From Nitrosarchaeum sp. (GTDB lineage: Archaea; Thermoproteota; Nitrososphaeria; Nitrososphaerales; Nitrosopumilaceae), in the NCBI RefSeq assembly GCF_025699065.1, contig NZ_JAILWF010000001.1:273626-337625 (forward strand): a DNA stretch of 64,000 bases, read 5' to 3'. Numbering within the stretch: the first letter of the stretch is position 1; each line of letters begins with the position of its first letter. The position numbers and the translations under genes are program-made. Below are positions 58,287 to 64,000 of the stretch, in pieces. A model generated the notes under the pieces. The model searched no databases and was not told where the DNA came from. It saw nothing but the letters and a program-made list of their open reading frames with translations.

Positions 58287-60071
58287 ATGCTGAAATTTCA
58301 AGGCAAAGTTGCACTAGTAACTGGCAGTGGAACAGGAATAGGTCAAGCCATTGCTAAAAAATTTATTGAAAATGGTGCCAGTGTGATAATTTTGGGCAGA
58401 CGAAAAGAACCCTTAGAAGAAACATCAATTATGCTTAAAGAAATTATTTCCAAAGTAAACAGCGGAGCATCAGTAAGAATTTTCTCAGGAGTGGATGTAA
58501 GCGATGAATCTGGAATGAATGAAATGTTTGATACATTAAAAAAAGAAAATGTTACAGTAGATTATGTAATTAATAATGCGGGTGTTTCAGGCCCGGTAAC
58601 ATGTTTTTCTCATGCATCACTGGATGAATTCAAAAGTGCTGTAGAGATTCATTTGACAGGTACATTTTGGGGTTCAGTACAAGCTCTCAAAGTAATGAAA
58701 GAAAATGGCAAGATTGTAACAATATCTACATTTTTCACTGAAGAAAGACCACACGAACAAAGACCATACAGATTTAGAAGTCCGTACACTGCAGCACAAG
58801 GTGCAAAGAACAGGTTAGTTGAGGCTATGTCTTGGGAATTAACTGATAAAAAAATCATATCTATTGGAACAAATCCAGGTCCAGTTCACTCAGATAGAAT
58901 ATACAAGACAGTATATCCAAAAGCAGCAGCGGAATTTTTACGTGTCACTGGATTTGAAGACTTGACACCTGTTCAAGTTGATGCAACAAATAAAGAACTA
59001 TTCCCATTACTAGGAGAAGATGAAAATGTGGTAAAAGAAGGAATTACAAAAGCTGCACAAAAATTAGCAAAAGAGATGAACAAAGATGTTTCAAAATTAA
59101 CTGTTACAATTACAAACCTATTAAACAAAATTCAAACGATAGCTGAAAAAGTTCAAAAAAATACATCACATATGATTGCAGACCAGCAATTCTTATCACA
59201 AGTTCAAGTTGCTGAATCAGTTTTGAATCTGTGTGATGACAATATTGCAAAAATATTAAACGGCAAAGTAATTCCGGGGGATAGAGTATTTTATCCAGTA
59301 AAACCATTCATTGGTACAACAACACCAGGAGTTCACCAACCTGACTTTACAGGAAGATCAGTTGTTTTTACAGTTGATGCAACTGAAAAATCAGACGCAC
59401 AAAGAGTAGAGTATCTTGCTCAACACGTTATAAAAAATGGTGGCAAAGTTGCATGTTTTATCTCTGAATCAACTCCCAAAGAATTACAAGAATACATCAG
59501 CTCAAAGTTTCATTCACACATAGTAAATATCAAGAATCCAGATGAAGTTAAAAAATGGCTAAACACTGCAAATACTAATCTTGGAAGTATTTTAGCGGTT
59601 ATACATATCACAGGTAAACTACCAAACATTTCAAAATTAGTCGAACTATCAAGAGCAAAATGGGAAGAACTAGTTGAAAAATTCATCACCACGCCTGCAA
59701 TAGTAGGACAAGGTGCACTAGAACAATTTGTTCCAGGAGGAGGCAATGACCCAAGACTATTCAAAGATGCAAAAGGTGCACTGATGATAATTGGTCCAGA
59801 TTTGCCTGTTGGTCCAAAAGTTACAGGAATGCAAAGAGCACAAGTAGAGGTATTTCGTGGGGCCCTAAGACCATTTACTACTACAGTAAATCAAGAACTT
59901 AGTGATGTTCTAAATTCAAAAATTAGATTATTTACTATTTTCCCAGGTTCTGTAACAGGAATAGAACCAAAAAATGAGAAAATAGTTCAAGCGTTGAATT
60001 TCCTAGTAACTGATAGTGCGCTTGATTCATCGGAAGTCACATTTTGTGTTGATGAATCAAGATTAGAATGA
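58287..60071 (+). CDS. tandem short-chain dehydrogenase protein, resembling one half of Chloroflexus malonyl-CoA reductase
   Basis: 594 aa. The first SDR domain (residues 1-250) has the cofactor motif TGSGTGIG (12-19), NNAG (96-99), the active-site Ser in VTISTFF and Tyr167, but the normal Lys of YxxxK is Gln171 (YTAAQGAK). A helical linker (about 260-345, LCDDNIAKILNGKVIPGD) leads to a second, degenerate Rossmann-like domain with SVVFTVDATEK, GPKVTGMQRAQVEVFRG and ALRPFTTTVNQEL. Domain order and these motifs resemble, from my memory of that protein, the C-terminal part of bifunctional malonyl-CoA reductase of Chloroflexus. It overlaps the MaoC gene (ATGA). Confidence 0.85.
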   Translation: MLKFQGKVALVTGSGTGIGQAIAKKFIENGASVIILGRRKEPLEETSIMLKEIISKVNSGASVRIFSGVDVSDESGMNEMFDTLKKENVTVDYVINNAGVSGPVTCFSHASLDEFKSAVEIHLTGTFWGSVQALKVMKENGKIVTISTFFTEERPHEQRPYRFRSPYTAAQGAKNRLVEAMSWELTDKKIISIGTNPGPVHSDRIYKTVYPKAAAEFLRVTGFEDLTPVQVDATNKELFPLLGEDENVVKEGITKAAQKLAKEMNKDVSKLTVTITNLLNKIQTIAEKVQKNTSHMIADQQFLSQVQVAESVLNLCDDNIAKILNGKVIPGDRVFYPVKPFIGTTTPGVHQPDFTGRSVVFTVDATEKSDAQRVEYLAQHVIKNGGKVACFISESTPKELQEYISSKFHSHIVNIKNPDEVKKWLNTANTNLGSILAVIHITGKLPNISKLVELSRAKWEELVEKFITTPAIVGQGALEQFVPGGGNDPRLFKDAKGALMIIGPDLPVGPKVTGMQRAQVEVFRGALRPFTTTVNQELSDVLNSKIRLFTIFPGSVTGIEPKNEKIVQALNFLVTDSALDSSEVTFCVDESRLE

Positions 60072-60517
60072 AAAAATTTTCTGAACTTAAAGTTGGAGAT
60101 GAGTTTTTTTCCACGTGTAGTATTTCCGAAAAAGAATTGACAGAATATTTCAAATTCTCAAGGGTGAAAAATGCATTTTTAGAAGACATGCAAAATGCAA
60201 AACAGAAAATTGTTTCTGGAAGAGCAATTTTATCTAGAATGGAAGGAGAGTTTACTAGGCTGAGTCAAATTTATGGCAACCACATAGTTTTTGTTGGAAC
60301 GGATGGGGATTCTGAATGGGAGAATAGAAGTAGCAGATTTCTAAAACCGCTATATACTGACGATGTATTGAAGATAAAATTTACAATATCTGCAAAAGAA
60401 GACATCGATGATGAATTTGGAAAGATTGCAATTAACTATGAAGGAACAAAACAAGACGGAGAGATAGTTGTACTTTCAAGGAAAAACTGGTATAGAATAA
60501 AAAAATCAATAACCTAG
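60068..60517 (+). CDS. MaoC-like hotdog-domain protein
   Basis: 149 aa. ELKVGDEFFSTCSISEKELT is the usual opening of MaoC dehydratase/hotdog proteins, followed by IVSGRAILSRMEG, where enoyl-CoA hydratases of the family carry the catalytic His (HGxxxxS-like); that His is missing here. Co-translated with the tandem SDR by overlap, so it probably acts on the same acyl-CoA or thioester. Confidence 0.82.
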   Translation: MKKFSELKVGDEFFSTCSISEKELTEYFKFSRVKNAFLEDMQNAKQKIVSGRAILSRMEGEFTRLSQIYGNHIVFVGTDGDSEWENRSSRFLKPLYTDDVLKIKFTISAKEDIDDEFGKIAINYEGTKQDGEIVVLSRKNWYRIKKSIT

Positions 60518-60652
60518 ATCATGATATCTAATTGGTTTTAACTCACACGTACAGTCTTCTCTTTTTCCACATTTAGGGCAATTACAAAGGCACGTCAGTA
60601 ATGAAGTATCACATACATTACACTTAGTATATTCAGCAAAATCTTCTCTCAT
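60506..60652 (-). CDS. 48-aa Cys-rich microprotein
   Basis: ATG at 60652, TGA at 60506-60508, overlapping the MaoC gene 3' end by 12 nt on the other strand. CNVC, CLCNCPKCG and CTCE give eight Cys, enough for one or two zinc or metal sites. Function unknown. Confidence 0.6.
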   Translation of the reverse strand: MREDFAEYTKCNVCDTSLLTCLCNCPKCGKREDCTCELKPIRYHDLGY

Positions 60653-60845
60653 TTGATATAATTATAGATTAAAGAAAAATAAACCTAAAATTATCAATCT
60701 TAAAATTTGTTTGATATTTTATGGAATTCCATACAAGTATCAACTAGAGGTAGAACACCATAGAGGATTAAACACCATTGTATCAAATAACAACATCATA
60801 CAATTGCATAGTAATGGTTTAAAGTAAATATTAAAAATATACAGC

Positions 60846-60935
60846 ATGACTTTAGATTGCAATTGCACAGTCAATGATTACGGAGAACTCCTCCAAGAAT
60901 GCGAAGGACATAAAGAAGCCAACTTCATGAAATAA
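60846..60935 (+). CDS. 29-aa Cys-containing microprotein (tentative)
   Basis: ATG at 60846, TAA at 60933. The peptide starts MTLDCNCTVNDYGELLQECE. It has an A/T-rich box about 30 nt upstream. Three Cys could bind metal. Size leaves the call uncertain. Confidence 0.4.
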   Translation: MTLDCNCTVNDYGELLQECEGHKEANFMK

Positions 60936-60950
60936 ATTTTTTAAAAATTT

Positions 60951-61055
60951 TGATGCCCCCTCAAAAATGGAGGCAAATGAAATGCGTTAACTAGTTTATG
61001 TGAGCTTTTTGGCTTCCAGCTAACACCGCGAGATGTCCCTGACTCAATGAAATGG
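60951..61055. ncRNA. possible structured RNA element
   Basis: A GC-richer island in AT-rich sequence between a microprotein and the permease gene. A first hairpin pairs GCCCCC (60955-60960) with GGAGGC (60969-60974). A second imperfect stem joins GCG...TTA at 60984 with TAACACCGC at 61021-61029 around an AGC/GCT inner helix. The nonamer AATGAAATG occurs twice (60976-60984 and 61046-61054), flanking the second stem. Strand and class unknown. Confidence 0.35.
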
Positions 61056-61249
61056 CAAATACAAAACACAGTAATAATAAACATTAGTTAAAAAAAGACA
61101 CTTTTTAGTAAACTCTTACAACATATTTTTATGAAAATGTAAAAAATGTATTAAATTCACGTTAAAAATAAAAATAATATAGATTTTAAAGAAATTTTTA
61201 AAATAATATCCCGAGTAAAAGTCTGCTGCACACACAGAACATGTTTTGA

Positions 61250-62044
61250 TCAAATATACAATAATTTAACAAACAAAAATAAATTTTCAGACGCAGAATC
61301 AAAAAATAATTTGATCGCAGCCAAAATAATAATTGATGAAACTAGAATTTGCAAATATCTTTCTTTGATATCTAATGAAAGTCTTGCACCGACTAATCCA
61401 CCAGCAAATGCGCCGGCAGCCAATAATCCTGCGTGTATAAAGTCAGGGTGACCCAAAATACTGTGAACAATAACTCCAGATAGAGATGCAAAAAGCAAAA
61501 TAAATTGTGATGTAGGAGCTGCTTTTTTCATAGTCATTCCCATTCCAACTACCATTAATGGAACAAAGATGATACCTCCACCGATTCCAAAAAAGGACGA
61601 TATTATCCCTGCAAAAAAACTTGCACCTATTGCAAATACGATCATTTGTTTTGTTAGAGTCTTTTCTCTAGTCTCTATCTTTTTTCTCAAAAATATATAG
61701 ACAGCAGAGGATACTAACACTAATCCGAATAGAACCTTAAAGATCGAAGGAGTTACATCACTTGAAATATAAGCACCAAGTATTGTACCAGGAATACACA
61801 GAAGTCCTAGCTTTAATCCAAGAGAATATTCAATTCGCTTTTGTCTAGAATATGAAAATGTAGAAGCTACGGCATTACTAAATGCCGCAAACAAACTATT
61901 GCTTGCAGCTAAAGTGGGAGGAAACCCAAAAAAAGTCAACACAGGAACTACAATTATTCCACCGCCAAGACCTATCATCGAACCAAGGATTCCAGCCACA
62001 AATCCTAATGGAATGAACCATAATTGATCAATCAAGATATTCAA
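61250..62044 (-). CDS. TauE/SafE-family permease
   Basis: 264 aa with about eight hydrophobic segments and two repeats of GGGIIVVPVLTFFG/GGGIIFVPLMVVG, the family signature. TauE/SafE proteins export sulfite, sulfoacetate or other organic anions. Start is a TTG at 62044. The substrate is not known here. Confidence 0.92.
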   Translation of the reverse strand: MNILIDQLWFIPLGFVAGILGSMIGLGGGIIVVPVLTFFGFPPTLAASNSLFAAFSNAVASTFSYSRQKRIEYSLGLKLGLLCIPGTILGAYISSDVTPSIFKVLFGLVLVSSAVYIFLRKKIETREKTLTKQMIVFAIGASFFAGIISSFFGIGGGIIFVPLMVVGMGMTMKKAAPTSQFILLFASLSGVIVHSILGHPDFIHAGLLAAGAFAGGLVGARLSLDIKERYLQILVSSIIILAAIKLFFDSASENLFLFVKLLYI

Positions 62045-62072
62045 CCATGCAAATTGTAAACATTACTTAAAT

Positions 62073-62720
62073 TTAGTTTGATATGATAAGCTTCCAAAGA
62101 TATCCATCAGAATTTGTAGTAATTTCTAAGAAGAGTTGTTTATCTGCCAATCCACTTATCTCAGAGGAACTAGTAGTTCGCTTTGCCTCCAAGTGATGAG
62201 ATTTTGCAGCATCAATCCATTGAGATATAGATTCAAAATTTCCAGGTTTTTTATCTTGCCAACAATCACACACAAGAGAATTGATCATAATTTGATAAGT
62301 TGTCTTTAGTGAATCAAGATTAGAAAGATATGGGTCTGTTTGGATTACACCAAGTACAGCATCAGGATAATCTAAAGTTCCAACCATGTGAATGTTTCCA
62401 AGAAAGTTACCCTCATGATCTTTAAGCTCAGTCGAGGTACAGTAATTGATTGAATTTTGTTTTATTTCATCCTGATAAAAAGTACAATATTTGGCAATAG
62501 AACTACCTGTGAATGTTAATGGACTGGACATCAAAATTCCATCTGATGCAAGTGATGATTTTAAAATAGAATTAGAATCCACATAAGAGAAATTCAGTTT
62601 TTGATACACCGTAGGCTCACGTAAGATTGGTTCAACAGTTAGTTGACTAGAAGTAATACCCAGAAAAACAAGGATGATTCCAATGCCGACAACAATTGGT
62701 AGTAGAACGGTATTTTTCAT
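62073..62720 (-). CDS. hypothetical exported protein
   Basis: 215 aa. A hydrophobic N terminus (VLLPIVVGIGIILVFLGI) acts as signal anchor; the rest is a soluble extracytoplasmic domain with several Cys (KYCTFYQDE; LVCDCWQDK). No family recognised. It lies upstream of the permease gene on the same strand. Confidence 0.78.
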   Translation of the reverse strand: MKNTVLLPIVVGIGIILVFLGITSSQLTVEPILREPTVYQKLNFSYVDSNSILKSSLASDGILMSSPLTFTGSSIAKYCTFYQDEIKQNSINYCTSTELKDHEGNFLGNIHMVGTLDYPDAVLGVIQTDPYLSNLDSLKTTYQIMINSLVCDCWQDKKPGNFESISQWIDAAKSHHLEAKRTTSSSEISGLADKQLFLEITTNSDGYLWKLIISN

Positions 62721-62763
62721 TTTATCGTTTAATTTTTCATTAATAAAATAAGGTTTTGCAATT

Positions 62764-63255
62764 CTAAATTGAAATAATACTTAACTTGGAATCTTTAGTA
62801 ATGTTAAATTTATCTACAAAACCAGAAGTGACCTCTAATATATACAGGGCTTTGCCATCAGGGGCAAAACTTTGACAGGTCATCGTCTCAAGAGCAGTTT
62901 TACATGGGGGAACATTTTTTTCAATATGAATAATGTTTCCGTTTTGATCAAACCAAATCATATCAAGTGAGAATTGCATGTTTAACATCCAAAGAGAATA
63001 AACGCCAACCTCATCAAATACAAAGATCATTCCTTGATCATATGGGAGCTGATCTTGGAACATTAATCCCCTTACTCGTCGCGGTTCAGTATCTGCAACT
63101 TGGACTTGCAATGCAATGTCATCTATTTTGATTGTACCTCTTGGAAATTGTACAGATTCTAGTTTACTGTCACTTGGAATAGACATCAATCCAACAACCC
63201 CAATTATCACTGCAGCTATTGTCACTGGGATCAGAGTCTGAGTTCTAGTTGCCAT
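62764..63255 (-). CDS. DUF192-family exported protein
   Basis: 163 aa. N-terminal anchor (LIPVTIAAVIIGVVGLMSI) and a DUF192 domain with RRVRGLMFQDQLPYDQGMIF, SLWMLNMQFSLDMIWFD and KNVPPC. DUF192 proteins are small beta-barrel-like domains of unknown activity. The Cys near the end may form a disulfide. Confidence 0.92.
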   Translation of the reverse strand: MATRTQTLIPVTIAAVIIGVVGLMSIPSDSKLESVQFPRGTIKIDDIALQVQVADTEPRRVRGLMFQDQLPYDQGMIFVFDEVGVYSLWMLNMQFSLDMIWFDQNGNIIHIEKNVPPCKTALETMTCQSFAPDGKALYILEVTSGFVDKFNITKDSKLSIISI

Positions 63256-63304
63256 AAAATTAGTGTGAGTTTCCTTTTAAAATAGTTAGAGTAAATAACC
63301 GAAT

Positions 63305-63490
63305 TTAAACGCCAAACGACTTGAATTTTTTATCACACTTTACACATTTTAGTCCTTTTGTTTCACTACCGCATTGTTTACAACGCAAGGAAACACCCAA
63401 TACTACTTTGGGGTTGATTTTTGAAGTTTTGATGATCAAAGCCACCACTAAAATTATTCCAACTGCAATTCCAATCCAAATAAGTACCAT
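63305..63490 (-). CDS. membrane-anchored zinc-ribbon protein
   Basis: 61 aa from the ATG at 63490 (an upstream TTG would add three residues). One TM helix (LIWIGIAVGIILVVALII) followed by CKQCGSE and CVKCDKK, a zinc ribbon facing the cytoplasm or outside. Function unknown. Confidence 0.72.
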   Translation of the reverse strand: MVLIWIGIAVGIILVVALIIKTSKINPKVVLGVSLRCKQCGSETKGLKCVKCDKKFKSFGV

Positions 63491-63588
63491 ACATAACAAT
63501 ACATTAAATGCATATTAAAACAGTGGCACCAATAGACCTATAATTGAGAGTCTAAAAATGTTAAATCTAATCTTTGTGTTGTTAATTC

Positions 63589-63690
63589 ATGAAGCCTCAT
63601 TCTTGTAGGAATTGTGGAAAAGAATTATGGCAAAACCAGAAAATTTGTCCTAGTTGTAAACAAAGTACAGGATATGACGGTCCAGATTAA
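63589..63690 (+). CDS. 33-aa zinc-ribbon microprotein
   Basis: ATG at 63589, TAA at 63688. The peptide begins MKPHSCRNCGKELWQNQKIC and continues PSCKQSTGYDGPD, giving CxxCG ... CxxC. It is one of several single-ribbon microproteins in this window. Confidence 0.6.
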   Translation: MKPHSCRNCGKELWQNQKICPSCKQSTGYDGPD

Positions 63691-63709
63691 TTTGAAGCAT
63701 AATCAAATT

Positions 63710-63958
63710 TCAAGGCCCATCAAGAATTGATTGAAGTTTCTCTATGACAATATTGTGTATTATTATCTCCATAGGAATTGATGAATTTGCCACTAGGTTT
63801 TGATTGTCTTTTATTGCCTTTTGAACTCTTTCTTTGATTTCTTGATCTTCAAAGATTTGTTTTCTTAATGAAAACGCATCTTTTTGATTCTTTACAAAAA
63901 TTTGCAGCCAGTAATATCCAGTCTGACTATCATCAATATTGATTTCAGTTATTTTCAT
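63710..63958 (-). CDS. hypothetical protein
   Basis: 82 aa from ATG at 63958 (a TTG at 63973 is the longer alternative). A beta-hairpin (KITEINIDDSQTGYYWLQIF) is followed by two helices with many Lys, Glu and Gln (REQIF-like LRKQIFEDQEIKERVQKAIK). No family recognised; possibly truncated by no more than a few residues at the start. Confidence 0.65.
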   Translation of the reverse strand: MKITEINIDDSQTGYYWLQIFVKNQKDAFSLRKQIFEDQEIKERVQKAIKDNQNLVANSSIPMEIIIHNIVIEKLQSILDGP

Positions 63959-64000
63959 AACAATATTTCTCAAATTACTATTTTAACATACAGAGCAATA

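Overview
The window is AT-rich (by eye about one third G+C), densely packed archaeal chromosome, most likely from an ammonia-oxidising thaumarchaeon of the Nitrosopumilus/Nitrosarchaeum type (group I.1a). The reasons are: an archaeal 16S-23S rRNA pair with no tRNA-Ala in the spacer and bulge-helix-bulge processing stems; TFB, EF-1A (G1 motif GHIDNGKST), RpoP, S10, archaeal NadM, EndA and an archaeal ATP-dependent DNA ligase; pieces of the thaumarchaeal 3-hydroxypropionate/4-hydroxybutyrate (3HP/4HB) CO2-fixation cycle; and a DnaJ-ferredoxin fusion of the type known from Thaumarchaeota. I see no insertion sequence, CRISPR array, prophage, tRNA or 5S gene.

Layout. 1-8.4 kb: methylmalonyl-CoA mutase large subunit (cut by the window edge) with its MeaB chaperone, an M1 aminopeptidase, the separate B12-binding mutase subunit, ilvC, nadM and a degenerate EF-Tu-like protein. 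8.9-22 kb: metG, ahcY, a Rieske protein, nadE-cysS, an Obg/YchF-type GTPase, birA, a winged-helix protein with a Met-rich segment, and a secreted TPR-metalloprotease. 22.5-28 kb: tfb and a polyhydroxyalkanoate (PHA) locus, with phaE-phaC facing a hydrolase/AbrB-phasin/phasin operon. 28-31.6 kb: stress and signalling genes (USP, MsrA, RDD). 31.8-36.5 kb: the rRNA operon on the minus strand. 36.9-50 kb: a HemL-like aminotransferase, TPR, SHOCT and cupin proteins, DnaJ-ferredoxin, HIT, methyltransferases, Hsp20 and 3-hydroxyacyl-CoA dehydrogenase. 50-58 kb: zinc-ribbon microproteins, rpoP-rps10-EF-1A, bifunctional FBP aldolase/phosphatase, DNA ligase, a PhoU-like protein and endA. 58-64 kb: a tandem-SDR protein overlapping a MaoC-like hotdog gene, then membrane and secreted proteins.

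How the genes fit together. The mutase, MeaB and 3-hydroxyacyl-CoA dehydrogenase belong to the 3HP/4HB cycle. The FBP aldolase/phosphatase takes fixed carbon into sugars, and PhaE/PhaC can store hydroxybutyryl units that lie next to the cycle. The most interesting protein is the 594-aa tandem SDR at 58287-60071. Its domain order and several short motifs resemble one half of Chloroflexus malonyl-CoA reductase, which makes it a candidate for a poorly assigned step of the cycle, although the catalytic Lys of YxxxK is Gln. Other points of interest are four diverged paralogues of an unassigned ~130-aa family, a phasin-AbrB fusion followed by an unusually perfect Shine-Dalgarno site, many one- or two-zinc-knuckle microproteins too short for normal gene calling, and a structured intergenic element near 61 kb.
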